64,000 bases of DNA from assembly GCF_001499995.1 (NCBI RefSeq), contig NZ_LQIU01000075.1, positions 1 to 64,000 on the forward strand. Reading direction: 5' to 3'. Shown piece by piece: positions 17,336 to 26,546 of this stretch. How positions within the stretch are numbered: the stretch's first letter is position 1; each line of letters starts with the position of its first letter. The stretch comes from Mycobacterium sp. IS-1496. Lineage in GTDB: Bacteria > Actinomycetota > Actinomycetes > Mycobacteriales > Mycobacteriaceae. The translations under genes and the position numbers were made by a program. The notes beneath the pieces are model-generated. The model saw only the letters and a program-made list of their open reading frames with translations, made no database searches and was not told where the DNA came from.

Positions 17336-18241
17336 CTATGTCCAGCATTGGCGAGCGGCGATCCCGCTCCGCCGCTCGTTGAGCCAGACCCCGAGCGCGT
17401 CGAGCATTGTCTTGCCGGTCTCGAAATTGCCGTCGGCAGGTTCGGCGGCAAGGGAGGCGCCGAATGTGCCGGTGTCGTTGGCGACGGCGGCGATCTGACG
17501 TACGAGATAACCTCCGTTCGGCCCTGGTCCCCATCCGCCTTTCGCGGCTACGTCTGGGTACCGTGCCAATCCCCACTGCTGGTTGCCGCCGAGGCTGCGC
17601 ATCTGAGCGACGACGGGCTGTGCGCCGTCAATGCACGGCAGTCCGAACGCGAACCTCGCGGCCTGAGTCTGAGACCACTCGGTTTGTCCGTATGGGCTGT
17701 ATGGCGGACGGATCTGTTGGGACTGAACTGTGACCGCTGTGTCGCCGCCTTGAGCAAGTACTGTTTCGACCGCCTCGGCCGCTGCCTGCGGGTCACCCAG
17801 CATCCCCCACATTTGGTCGGCCGCCGCGTTATCCGATTGGGCAATCGCCTGTTGTAATAAAGGTTCGGCCGTCGCCTGGTCGAAGTTGAGGGCAGCGATC
17901 GACAGCGGCACCTTGATCGTGGACCACGCGGGCCCGCTCGTCCAAGCGCCGTAGGCGGTGACCTCCTGGCCGTCGAAGATGGTGACACCTACCTCACCGG
18001 CGGGCATCGTCATCACCAACTGATTGAAGCTCGTCGCGAAATCACTTCCAGGTGGCGGGGGTGGCAGCGCCACTGGTGCGGGGGGTGAGGGGGCTCGTTC
18101 GGCCGTCCGAATGGGCGTCGCTAGCGAACTATTGGCGCTCTCGGCGGGTTGGTTGGACTCGTTTGGTGCGCAATTCGTCAGCATCCAGCAGCTCAAGACA
18201 GCCGCGAGCATCCGCCACTTAGTAGATGTGCACAACGGCAT
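17336..18241 (-). CDS. Lipoprotein of the serine beta-lactamase-like (SxxK) fold
   Basis: 301 residues. Lipid signal: basic n-region, hydrophobic core and lipobox LTNC, so it should be anchored outside the membrane. A Pro-rich linker leads to a domain with the motifs of penicillin-recognising enzymes: STIK (SxxK, in WSTIKVPLSI), SDN (in IAQSDNAAADQMW) and KGGWG as the KTG-like third box. It may bind or cut peptidoglycan peptides or be a non-catalytic relative; class A beta-lactamase activity cannot be judged. The ATG overlaps the 3' end of the kinase gene by 23 bases, with GGAG close before it, so it is translated with that kinase. Confidence 0.75.
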   Translation of the reverse strand: MPLCTSTKWRMLAAVLSCWMLTNCAPNESNQPAESANSSLATPIRTAERAPSPPAPVALPPPPPGSDFATSFNQLVMTMPAGEVGVTIFDGQEVTAYGAWTSGPAWSTIKVPLSIAALNFDQATAEPLLQQAIAQSDNAAADQMWGMLGDPQAAAEAVETVLAQGGDTAVTVQSQQIRPPYSPYGQTEWSQTQAARFAFGLPCIDGAQPVVAQMRSLGGNQQWGLARYPDVAAKGGWGPGPNGGYLVRQIAAVANDTGTFGASLAAEPADGNFETGKTMLDALGVWLNERRSGIAARQCWT

Positions 18242-19730
18242 TCACTCCACCACGACAGGTGACCCAATCGCCGGCGCCAAAGGGACTGCACTCAAGCACG
18301 TACAGTTCACCGCTACAGCGTGCAGACCGCTGGTTGCAGGGAACCCCGCCACGGGCATAGATCGTGCGCGGCGACGCGTTCGGGCCTCCCGCGTCCCAGT
18401 ATGCGATCAGGACATTGTCCGTGAAGCGACAACTGGTTTCTTCGCTTCCTCGGACCGCGCGGCTGCCTGCGCCGGGATTCCCTGTAACGACGAAGCCGTC
18501 GTCGCAGCGCTGCCCGAGGCCGTCGACTCCCTTCACCGCTGATGGCGCCGCACGCCGCTCTGGCGATGGCTGCGGCGCGGTAGCCGATGGCCGCTGTCCG
18601 GTTGGGAGCGAGGAACGCTCGGGGGTGGTCAGCCGGGTCAGCGATGGGTCTTGCGCCGAGGTGTTGCTGTCCCCGGTCTGCCCGGCGAGCAAGCCGACCG
18701 CGATTCCTGCGGCAGCCAGGAACAGCGCCGCGCACACCGCTATTGCGATAACCATCGGCTTCGACAACCGCGCCGGCACCGCCGCGGCAGGCGGCACGGG
18801 CGGTTCCGATGCGGGGGGAGGTGCAGTCCGGGTCTGCTGTTGGGTAGCGGAGAGGACATGGGCGGCAGGCATGGTGGCGTTGATGTCGCGAACCGCCGGC
18901 GTTGACAGAGCGCGGTGGGCGGCGCGGGCCAACGCACCAGCGGTACCGTACCGGTCGTCGGGTTCTTTGGCCATCCCGCGTTCGACGACCGCGTCAAGGG
19001 CGGCGGGTACCCGAGGGTTGGCACCGCTGGGACGGGGCGGTGGCGTGTGCAGGTGGGCGTTGACTACTTGCTGCATGCTGTCAATCGGGAATGGCCTTGC
19101 GCCCGTGAGGGACTCGTAGAGCACGCAGGCCAACGCGTAGATGTCGACCGCCTTGGTGGTGTGGTCGCCAGCAAGTCGCTCCGGCGCCATGTAGGCCCAG
19201 GAGCCGATTGTCATGCCGGCTTGCGTGAGGCGGGTGTCGCCTGCCTTCTCGGCGATGCCGAAGTCGAGAAGGTAGGCGAAGTCGTCGCCGGAGACGACGA
19301 TGTTCTCGGGTTTGACGTCGCGGTGTATCAACCCTTCAGCATGGGCCGCGTCGAGCGCAGCGGCGACCTGGCCGATGATGTGCACGGCGCGGGCGGGGTC
19401 TAGGGGACCACGTTCGGTGAGCTTGCGCAGATCGGTGCCGCGGATAAGCCGCATGTCGATGTATAGGTTGCCGTCGATCTCGCCCCAGTCGTGGATGGGC
19501 ACGACGTGGGGTTCCTGCAGCGAGGCGGCGGCGTTGGCCTCGCGGGTGAACCGGCTGCGGTACCCGGGGTCTTGGGCGTACTGCTCGAGCAGAATCTTCA
19601 GGGCGACGACGCGGCCCTTATGTGAGTCGCGCGCCTCCCAGACCTCGCCCATCCCGCCACGGCCGAGCAGCGTCAGGAGTTTGTACTTGCCGAATTGTCT
19701 GCCGGCCCCCGGCCGGTCGGACGACGCCAT
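18219..19730 (-). CDS. PknF-like receptor Ser/Thr protein kinase
   Basis: 503 residues. Complete Hanks-type kinase at the N-terminus: Gly loop LGRGGMGEVW (22-31), Lys45, HRD at 136-138 followed by VKPEN, DFG at 156-158, and the APE-like YMAPERL. A Pro-rich stretch precedes one membrane helix (MVIAIAVCAALFLAAAGIAVG, about 325-350). The external part of about 150 residues has at least six Cys (RCDDGFVV, CRFTDN, VPCNQRSARC), suggesting a disulfide-bonded sensor or small secreted domain. It would signal from outside to inside. The SxxK lipoprotein gene overlaps its end. Same layout as the kinases at 21318 and 26547 but with a different external domain. Confidence 0.9.
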   Translation of the reverse strand: MASSDRPGAGRQFGKYKLLTLLGRGGMGEVWEARDSHKGRVVALKILLEQYAQDPGYRSRFTREANAAASLQEPHVVPIHDWGEIDGNLYIDMRLIRGTDLRKLTERGPLDPARAVHIIGQVAAALDAAHAEGLIHRDVKPENIVVSGDDFAYLLDFGIAEKAGDTRLTQAGMTIGSWAYMAPERLAGDHTTKAVDIYALACVLYESLTGARPFPIDSMQQVVNAHLHTPPPRPSGANPRVPAALDAVVERGMAKEPDDRYGTAGALARAAHRALSTPAVRDINATMPAAHVLSATQQQTRTAPPPASEPPVPPAAAVPARLSKPMVIAIAVCAALFLAAAGIAVGLLAGQTGDSNTSAQDPSLTRLTTPERSSLPTGQRPSATAPQPSPERRAAPSAVKGVDGLGQRCDDGFVVTGNPGAGSRAVRGSEETSCRFTDNVLIAYWDAGGPNASPRTIYARGGVPCNQRSARCSGELYVLECSPFGAGDWVTCRGGVNAVVHIY

Positions 19731-19818
19731 TACCCCGTTACCCCCTCGTGCATGTCCGCGTTTGCCAGTGAATCACGGGGCCGCTTATCGCTGACCACCA
19801 CGTTGGCGCATCGTTCGG

Positions 19819-21324
19819 TCAATATTGCTGACGACACGCTTGCTGAGAGCCGGAGAGCCCGGCGCGGAATGCCTCGATACGGGTGAAGCCGGCCGGCACG
19901 GTGAGCCCATCGAGAGTGCTCGCGACTAGGCCGTTGGTGAGGAGACCGCCCACGGCTTCGTCGATGTCGCCCGCGGCGAGCTGGAGGCTGTTGCCGCTGG
20001 GGAGCTTAATCGGGTCGGCCATCGCGGCCTGCGCCACTCCGGTCAGACAGGCGGTGAGTAGCGCGGTGCTGGCCGCGTCGAGTGGCTCACCGCGGGCATG
20101 CTGCAATGACAACGAGTACCGGGACGTCACAGCGGACAGACCGGTGTTATCACCTTGGGGCAGGGCGTAATCCTCACGGTCCGCCGGGGTCGACATCGCC
20201 TGCAGTGACGGAAGGTCGACCACGATGGTGTTGGTGCTCGGGCAGTAGGACGTCGGCGGGCTGGCCGCACCTTCAGGGCACGCTTGGGTGTCGAATGTCA
20301 GGCCTGGTGGACTTTGCGGCGCGTACACCTGGTCAAGCAGCTCCAGCAGTGTCGCCAAGTTGGACTCGTCGAGCGGCAGCTCTCCGGACTGGATCTCGCC
20401 GGAAGAGTCGCGCTGCAGCAGGATCGGCAGGTCGCCACGCTCCCGCTCGATATCGGCCAGATCGATGTCAGCACACGAACCGGCGCCTTCCGCGAAACCC
20501 TTCTGCACCGCGCGCGTGCGGTCCAGGGCGGTGCCGTGGCCCTCCTCGACCATTTCGGACTGCCGCACCGACCAAACCGGGTCTGCAAGGGTGATGGCAC
20601 CGGCCAGCACCCGGTTCAGACCGTCGCCGGTGCTCAGTGTGAACCGCGGTGAGTGCCCTTCGGCAACCCAGCGGCTGTACGCACCGGCGAAGCAGTCCGC
20701 CTGCTGCTCACCGACGACCGTCTCGGTGAACATGTCGACCAGGCCCGCGCGGTGCTGCACGGCGTGGCCGTATTCGTGGGCAATCAGCGCGGCGACCGCA
20801 GTGTCCCCGAAATAGTGCTGGCCGGTAGGAACAACGAAGCCACGATCCCAGGCGATGTATTCCTTTGTTGAGAGGAGCGGTTTACACCAGAAGGCGTTCG
20901 GATTGTCGTAGGTCTTCAATCCGCACACTTCGGGCGAATACGGGTCCTGCGAGTCGTAGGAGACGAGCTCGTTGGCCGGCTGGAACCTTGCACCGAAATG
21001 CTCCGGATACTGCTGCTGCCAGAATGTTTCGACATCGTCGACAGCCAGCAGGACAAGATCATCGACAGGTCCGCCGTCCGTGTTTTCGGCCGCGCGTTGC
21101 GGTGGCGGCGCATCCGCGCGGACTCCGCTGGGCCCGTCGATCACGAGCATACCGCCTACGCGGTACTCCACCTGATCAACGGACGGGGCATGTGCGGGAC
21201 CGGGCGTCGACGCGCAGCCGCTGAGCAGTTGAGCGAGGAGTGTGACCGTGGCGAGAAGTCGGGCGCCTCGGTGAGGGACGAGTCGGACGACGACATTCGT
21301 CGATGCCTCGTCGGTGATCAGCAC
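19819..21324 (-). CDS. Zinc metallopeptidase lipoprotein (neutral zinc metallopeptidase family)
   Basis: 501 residues from the GTG at 21324, which overlaps the upstream kinase stop (GTGCTGA). A signal sequence with lipobox LLSGC is followed by the peptidase domain. HEYGH (in ALIAHEYGHAVQHRAG) gives the HExxH zinc site, and a downstream Glu/Asp-rich helix (VVGEQQADCFAGAYSRW) supplies the usual third ligand. This matches the YpfJ-like putative neutral zinc metallopeptidase family, extended by a C-terminal region of about 250 residues. It should act at the outer face of the membrane. Coupling to the kinase suggests that the two belong to one envelope-response unit. Confidence 0.8.
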   Translation of the reverse strand: MLITDEASTNVVVRLVPHRGARLLATVTLLAQLLSGCASTPGPAHAPSVDQVEYRVGGMLVIDGPSGVRADAPPPQRAAENTDGGPVDDLVLLAVDDVETFWQQQYPEHFGARFQPANELVSYDSQDPYSPEVCGLKTYDNPNAFWCKPLLSTKEYIAWDRGFVVPTGQHYFGDTAVAALIAHEYGHAVQHRAGLVDMFTETVVGEQQADCFAGAYSRWVAEGHSPRFTLSTGDGLNRVLAGAITLADPVWSVRQSEMVEEGHGTALDRTRAVQKGFAEGAGSCADIDLADIERERGDLPILLQRDSSGEIQSGELPLDESNLATLLELLDQVYAPQSPPGLTFDTQACPEGAASPPTSYCPSTNTIVVDLPSLQAMSTPADREDYALPQGDNTGLSAVTSRYSLSLQHARGEPLDAASTALLTACLTGVAQAAMADPIKLPSGNSLQLAAGDIDEAVGGLLTNGLVASTLDGLTVPAGFTRIEAFRAGLSGSQQACRQQY

Positions 21325-22898
21325 GTGATCTGGTGATCGGGCGGGTGAAGGTAGTCGAGGAACTTGCCGTAGGCGCCGCCACCGGTGGCGCATACGGCCG
21401 CCCCGAGCCCCGCTTCCGTATCGACGCCTGCCGGCCGGTAAACGGCGTAGATGGGATTGCCCTGGGCGGTGGCCGGCCGCAGTGAGGGGCAACTCTGATC
21501 GGTGCGCAGGTAGGAAGCACCCGGGTGCGCGTCCAGAAGGCGTTGCACGCCGGCGACGTACTGGCCCGGTGTGGTGACCGAGCCCAGGACGACGATGCCC
21601 TGCCCATTGCAGTTGGGTCGGCTCATCGGCTGGGCGAGACCGAGGTCGCCCGATGGCGGTTGCGGCCGAGGGACAGGGGCCGGGACGGGTGCGGGTGCCC
21701 GTGGAGGTGGTGCGGGAGGCGGGGTGCTCTGTTGCCGAGAACTCGGGGGAGCGGTACGGATCGGAGGTCGAGTGGGGCGCAGCTCCTCTGGCCAGGGAGG
21801 CTTTGTGAGAGTGGGCGATTGCGCAGCAGTGGGAGGCGCGGTCGGCGATTGCGCCAACTTTGTGCCAAGGAATGCGACCAGTCCGACGGCGAACAGGACG
21901 GCAGCGACACCCGCTGCGATGAGCGCCGGGCGGCGGGCGAAGCGTGCCTGTCCCGCTGGCGCCGGAGTGACACTCGGGTCTCGACTGGGCACCTCCGCGA
22001 ACGCCGGGGTGCGTAGTGCCATCTGCGTCGCGTCGTTGGGTCCGACGACGCCGACGGAGGAGGCGGCACTTCCAGTCAGGGCGGCCGCGAAGTCACGGCA
22101 GGTCTCGAACCGCTGGTGCGGCTCCTTGGCCATCGCCGTGGCCAACGCCGAATCCATCCCACCGAGGTCGCCGCGCACCTTGGCCAGACTGGGCGGCGGT
22201 GAGGACAGGTGATTGCCGATCACGACGGCTGGGTTGGAGCTGCTGAAGGGCACCGTGCCGGTGAGAAGATGGTAGGCCGTCGCAGCGAGTGCGTATTGGT
22301 CTGCGCGGCCGTCGAGTGGTCTGCCCGTAAGTTGTTCGGGCGCGGCGTAGGCGACTGACCCGACGGTCATATTGGTCGCTGTCAGCCCACTGTTGTCGTC
22401 AGTTTCGCGCGCAATGCCGAAGTCGGCCAGTAGCGTGCGTCGCTCGCCGTGTCGAGGAGCGCTGAGCAGGATGTTGGCCGGCTTGACGTCGCGGTGCAGC
22501 AGAAATAATTCATGGGCGTAGTCGAGGGCATCGGCGATAGCGGCGACGATGTCGAGGACGTCCTTGGGTGGCATCCCGTACGGATAACGATCGCGAATGG
22601 TCTGCGCGGCATCGGTGCCTTCGACGTAGTCCATCGTGATCCACAATTGGCCGTCGTGCTCGCCGCGGTCATGGATGGCGACAATGTGCGGGTGCCACAG
22701 CGACGACGCGATGTCGGCTTCACGGGCGAACCGCTGGCGGTACTCCGGGTTGGCACTCACGCTCACCGGGAGGATCTTTAGCGCCTCCTGGCGGGGCAGC
22801 CGGGGGTGCTGCACAAGATAGACCTCGCCCATCCCCCCGCTGCCCAGCAAGCGCTGAATGGTGTAGCCGGCAAATACCGCCCCTTCAGCAATGGGCAT
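21318..22898 (-). CDS. PknF-like receptor Ser/Thr protein kinase
   Basis: 526 residues. Kinase domain with LGSGGMGEVY, Lys41, LHRDVKPANILL and ADFGIA, then AAPEQLTG. One membrane helix (about 305-328) is preceded by a linker and followed by a long Pro-rich stalk, then an external domain of about 100 residues with four Cys. This ends at a motif common in mycobacterial kinases and wall proteins (CNGQGIVVLGS ... YLRTDQSCPSL ... YAVYRPAG). It is a receptor kinase with a candidate peptidoglycan- or substrate-sensing module. The metallopeptidase gene overlaps its stop. Confidence 0.9.
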   Translation of the reverse strand: MPIAEGAVFAGYTIQRLLGSGGMGEVYLVQHPRLPRQEALKILPVSVSANPEYRQRFAREADIASSLWHPHIVAIHDRGEHDGQLWITMDYVEGTDAAQTIRDRYPYGMPPKDVLDIVAAIADALDYAHELFLLHRDVKPANILLSAPRHGERRTLLADFGIARETDDNSGLTATNMTVGSVAYAAPEQLTGRPLDGRADQYALAATAYHLLTGTVPFSSSNPAVVIGNHLSSPPPSLAKVRGDLGGMDSALATAMAKEPHQRFETCRDFAAALTGSAASSVGVVGPNDATQMALRTPAFAEVPSRDPSVTPAPAGQARFARRPALIAAGVAAVLFAVGLVAFLGTKLAQSPTAPPTAAQSPTLTKPPWPEELRPTRPPIRTAPPSSRQQSTPPPAPPPRAPAPVPAPVPRPQPPSGDLGLAQPMSRPNCNGQGIVVLGSVTTPGQYVAGVQRLLDAHPGASYLRTDQSCPSLRPATAQGNPIYAVYRPAGVDTEAGLGAAVCATGGGAYGKFLDYLHPPDHQITC

Positions 22899-23097
22899 GA
22901 GCGAATCTTAACCAGCATCGTGGACACCGACACACCACTCGGAGCCACGCGCAACATTAGCCGGTCGCGGGTTGGCTCGCCGAGCGCACCTCGCCACGCG
23001 GGAGCGCCACGGCAATACGATATTCACTTGCATTGTCAAGTAGATATGTCCAAGCGAGATCAGAAGAACCCTCCATCGGCGACAGCTCATCCGTATC

Positions 23098-23949
23098 GTG
23101 ACGCTCATGAACGTCCCTCCACCCGGCGAGGTTCCCGTGGGGCGCGACGCCGTCACCCGTCGCCGGGTGCTACAGATCGCCGGGACGTTGGGGCTGGCCG
23201 CCACGGTCGGGGCCTGCGCACAAAAATCCGATGTAGCGAACTCGGCTACCTCAAGCGTGTCTCCCGCTGCGCCGACGTCAGCGCGCCCGGGCTTAGCCAC
23301 GGCCGCCCCGCCACAGGCCCCCGCACCTCAGCCAACAAGCACGTCGGCACCGGCGGCTGCGGTCGCAGCGGCAATCTTGTGTCGAGACGCGTGGGGAGCG
23401 CGCCCCGCCCAGGGCGCAGGCGTTCCGCACGTCCCCACGAAACTGACCCTGCACCACACTGGGGTTGTCCTTGGGGACAATCGCAACGCGCCGGCTCGGC
23501 TGCTCCAACACCAGCAGCTTCACCAGAACGACCGAGGCTGGATCGACATCGCCTACCACGTGGGCGTCGACCGCAACGGGAACATCTATCAGCTGCGTGA
23601 TCCACTAATTAAGGGCGACACTGCAACCACTTATGACCCGGACGGACACTTCCTCGTTTTATGCGAGGGTAATTTCGACGAAGAAGAAGTCACGCCGGAG
23701 CAGCTGCATGGTGCTGCAACGGCTTTCGCGTGGGCCGCCGCCAACTTTCAGATCAGTTCTACCAAGATCGAGGGTCATCGCGACCAGGTGTCGACGGCGT
23801 GCCCGGGGGACAACCTGTATGCCGCGATCGAATCAGGTGATCTGCAACGTCGTGTCGACGAGTTGATGGCGGCCGGTTCGGTCGATCTACAGCCTTTATG
23901 CGGCGATGCGGGGAAAGCGCGGGTGGCGGCGATCGCGGCGGGTGGATGA
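23098..23949 (+). CDS. Exported N-acetylmuramoyl-L-alanine amidase / PGRP-like protein
   Basis: 283 residues. Signal sequence with RRR and lipobox-like VGAC, so probably a Tat- or Sec-exported lipoprotein. A low-complexity Ala/Pro linker leads to an amidase_2/PGRP domain: WGARPA, zinc His in LTLHHTGV, IAYHVGVDRNGNIYQ, and the C-terminal zinc His and Cys in EGHRDQVSTACPG. It would cut the amide bond between muramic acid and the stem peptide. It is divergent from the kinase at 21318-22898, with about 200 bases between them for two promoters. An ATG at 23107 is an alternative start. Confidence 0.88.
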   Translation: MTLMNVPPPGEVPVGRDAVTRRRVLQIAGTLGLAATVGACAQKSDVANSATSSVSPAAPTSARPGLATAAPPQAPAPQPTSTSAPAAAVAAAILCRDAWGARPAQGAGVPHVPTKLTLHHTGVVLGDNRNAPARLLQHQQLHQNDRGWIDIAYHVGVDRNGNIYQLRDPLIKGDTATTYDPDGHFLVLCEGNFDEEEVTPEQLHGAATAFAWAAANFQISSTKIEGHRDQVSTACPGDNLYAAIESGDLQRRVDELMAAGSVDLQPLCGDAGKARVAAIAAGG

Positions 23950-24305
23950 GGGGGGCGAGTCGTCGTAGTCACCTATGCGCGCCACGACCGTTCTCCGCCG
24001 CGCGGGCGTGACAGTGGTCAAGGTACATCCAGAGAGAAATGACGTCGCCTACGAGGCTTTCTACAAAGGTCTGATTTTCCGCGCTGTCCGCAGCCGCTCG
24101 ATGCCCACAACGTGGCGACTCGAGCAGGAGGATCCCGCCGCCGGCGAGCATGAAGGCGGAATCAGCCACGAAGAGTCCCTACTCGGATGCAAGCGGCGCG
24201 CAGAACGCGAGATTGCTGAGAACGGCTTCTTCGCCCGGCGGCAATCAGCAGTTCAGCCATGACGTCGCTTCGCAACGCTCCTCGACGACGAGGAAGGAGA
24301 CATAC
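23950..24305. other. Intergenic region, possible short ORFs only
   Basis: Small open frames exist on both strands (for example 24169 to 23969 on the minus strand, with a short hydrophobic run), but none has a ribosome site or a recognisable family. The last bases hold the GGAAGGAGA ribosome site of the next gene. Confidence 0.4.
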
Positions 24306-25622
24306 ATGACCGGCTCCATTCCGAAACCGAGGACGGGGAACGGGTCGCCTCCGACGGATCGGTACTACGGACCACTCCTGCTTGTCGCTATCGCCGCAGC
24401 CGTCGGCATTGCCATCGGCTCTATCGGCCCATGGGTGAGAATCGCACTCTTCAGTGTCAACGGCTTGGACGCCGGCGGCTGGGGAAGCGCCGAGTTGGCG
24501 ATCGGAGTCACCGCTGCTCTGATCCTCGTCGCCGTGCTGCTCTGGGACCGCACACCTTTGGACCTCCGCTGGGCGCTTCCACTGGCTTGGCTTGCCGTAG
24601 TCCTCGGAGTCGCATGCCTCAGCTTCTCGATTCCGACGATAGTTCGCATCATGACGATCCCCACCCAGAGTGTTCTGGGCCTTCCGATCAGCGCTGAGAT
24701 TGGTTGGGGCCTAGTGCTCCATGCCGTCTCCGCGGCTGTCCTAGTTGTCGCAACCCATGTAGCGACAACGCGTATCGCGAGCGACATCGAAGCGAGTTAC
24801 GGCCAGACCGGCACCATCGACTCGTGGATCCGCCTCTGGCGTCGTATCGCGGTTGCGGCCTCGTTGCTCGTAGTAGCGGGCCACATCATCTACTTCTCCC
24901 TTCAGTGGGAACGCAGCAGCTTCGTGGAGGAGCAGTCCTCGCGCAACACCGATGTCGCTGCACTTCCCACTAGTCGGTCGCCGTCAACCACAGAGATGAC
25001 ACTGCCGTCCCCAACGACATCCAACCCGAGTCCTGCGTCGAACTGTGGCATCGACTTGCAAGCACCAGCGGTAATGCGTGCGATAGAAACAGTTCAACCC
25101 GTCAGCGCATACCCGCTCGACCCGGAGTACGTGTGGGGGAATTTCGACCCTTGCAAGAACCTCACCGCGGCATTGGTGCCCACCGCGATGGGAACCGGTA
25201 GCTCCCCAGTGCAAGCACTGTTCTTCCATTACGGCGACTATGTCGGCTCGCCAACCGGAGCGGGATTCGGATATCTCAGGTTCAACGAAGAGATGACAAC
25301 CGACGACACAGTCGTCCTGACGTTCCGCGAAACCTTGGGATCGTGCGGCGGCTGCGACGATGCCACCTGGGCCGACGTGCGGTTTCGGCTACGGGACGGC
25401 GAGCTCGTTGCTCTCGACCGCATACCCGACATGGGCTCGAATGCACCATCGGAGCAACCCTCCAATAGCCCTACCGTGTCGATACCGACAACTACTGGGC
25501 CGCCCCTCACCAGCGCAGAGCAGGCACCTACCACGAATCTGGAGTCGGCTTGCTCTGATCCCGAGTGGCGCGACGTAATGGGCGATGAAGGCGATCGGTT
25601 GTGTGGCGCACCATACCCATAG
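24306..25622 (+). CDS. Polytopic membrane protein with a C-terminal LppP/LprE-like domain
   Basis: 438 residues from the ATG at 24306, supported by GGAAGGAGA 7 bases upstream. Four to five membrane helices in the first 200 residues (LLLVAIAAAVGIAIGSIGPW, ELAIGVTAALILVAVLLW and others). A Thr/Pro/Ser linker follows, then an external domain with the family pattern FDPCKNLTAALV, GTGSSPVQALFFHYGDYVGS, DDTVVLTF and RFRLRDGELV, the same domain as the secreted protein at 433-939. A short tail adds two Cys. The fusion of this normally free or lipidated domain to a membrane-spanning part is unusual. Function unknown. Confidence 0.75.
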   Translation: MTGSIPKPRTGNGSPPTDRYYGPLLLVAIAAAVGIAIGSIGPWVRIALFSVNGLDAGGWGSAELAIGVTAALILVAVLLWDRTPLDLRWALPLAWLAVVLGVACLSFSIPTIVRIMTIPTQSVLGLPISAEIGWGLVLHAVSAAVLVVATHVATTRIASDIEASYGQTGTIDSWIRLWRRIAVAASLLVVAGHIIYFSLQWERSSFVEEQSSRNTDVAALPTSRSPSTTEMTLPSPTTSNPSPASNCGIDLQAPAVMRAIETVQPVSAYPLDPEYVWGNFDPCKNLTAALVPTAMGTGSSPVQALFFHYGDYVGSPTGAGFGYLRFNEEMTTDDTVVLTFRETLGSCGGCDDATWADVRFRLRDGELVALDRIPDMGSNAPSEQPSNSPTVSIPTTTGPPLTSAEQAPTTNLESACSDPEWRDVMGDEGDRLCGAPYP

Positions 25623-25625
25623 GGC

Positions 25626-25645
25626 AACCCGCCGCAACGGCGGTT
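25626..25645. terminator. GC-rich hairpin between convergent genes
   Basis: AACCCGCCG then CAA then CGGCGGTT forms a short stem with one bulged C, just after the stop of the + gene and before the end of the minus gene. There is no T run, so it may be only a weak terminator. Confidence 0.4.
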
Positions 25646-25652
25646 CACCCGG

Positions 25653-26126
25653 TCAGTTGGGCACCCACGCGCCACTGCTGCAGACCAGGGGTATTCCGTC
25701 CGGCGACTGCGCTGCCAGCGCGAAAGTGATGCCTTGGCAGGAAGAGCCGATCAGCCGAGTTCCGATGACGGGGATTGCTCGAACCCACAGGCCGGTACCG
25801 TCGCCTTGCGGATTGCAGATGACCGTGTCGCCGCTGACCGTCTTGCCGAACCGGAACCGGTCAAAGTTCGCGCACGACCGACCGAGCGTGGCGCCTTGCA
25901 CGAGGCCTTGCACGGTGCTGGTGTTGCCTCTCATCGGCGTCGGGCAGACGCCCGTGGTAGCACCGATCGAATTGATTTCCGCATTCGATCTCGTGTCCTG
26001 CGAGTAGTTGAACTGATCTGTGCATCTAGCGTTGGCCGGTGACGCCACAACCAGCGCTGTTGCTGGCGCGGCGACTGCCGCCACAAGCGCGGCGAAACGT
26101 CTCGTTCTGATGATGTCGCGCACCAT
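25653..26126 (-). CDS. Small secreted protein of unknown function
   Basis: 157 residues from the ATG at 26126, chosen for the GGGGGAGG upstream. Signal peptide with Arg-rich start and core (RFAALVAAVAAPATALVVASPANA). The mature part of about 120 residues has four or more Cys (ARCTDQFNYS, GVCPTPMRG, GRSCANFDRF, SSCQG) and ends CSSGAWVPN, so it is probably a disulfide-bonded secreted protein. No family that I can name. Convergent with the gene at 24306-25622. Confidence 0.65.
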   Translation of the reverse strand: MVRDIIRTRRFAALVAAVAAPATALVVASPANARCTDQFNYSQDTRSNAEINSIGATTGVCPTPMRGNTSTVQGLVQGATLGRSCANFDRFRFGKTVSGDTVICNPQGDGTGLWVRAIPVIGTRLIGSSCQGITFALAAQSPDGIPLVCSSGAWVPN

Positions 26127-26258
26127 GAAATGCTGCCTCCCCCTCAAGTCGGCCTCTCCGGCCATCACGCAGTAGTTCGTAGCTGTTAATAGACTTCGTT
26201 ACCGCGCAGATCGACCCCTCGGCGGAGCAGAAGCTCTCACCGCGACCGCGACCCTGGG

Positions 26259-26486
26259 CTGCCGTACGCGCTGTTTTCGACTGCCACGCACGGACGGTTC
26301 CGCCAGGGCGGGTTCGCCGTGTACGCGTCCACCGGACCCTCGGTGGGTGGTGTCTCCAACGCCGCAATGCACGTGACGCTCGGCGTCACGGCGCAGTCCA
26401 CCATGTATGCGGCGTTCGCGACCCGGGCCTATCTGTGCGCTCTCGCTCAGTACACCGGCGTGCCCGAAGCGGTGGTGCTGGGCTGA
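26259..26486 (+). pseudogene. C-terminal remnant of an unknown gene
   Basis: An open frame without start reads LPYALFSTATHGRFRQGGFA, then STGPSVGGVSNAAMHVTLGV and MYAAFATRAYLCALAQYTGV, ending at a TGA at 26484. Amino acid balance is that of a real protein. No usable start or upstream coding lies in frame. I do not recognise the family. Confidence 0.4.
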
Positions 26487-26546
26487 CTTCGCCAGCCAGC
26501 CCGTCCACCATAAAACACGCCTGCGGTGTTGCTGGCGGGACGGTGA

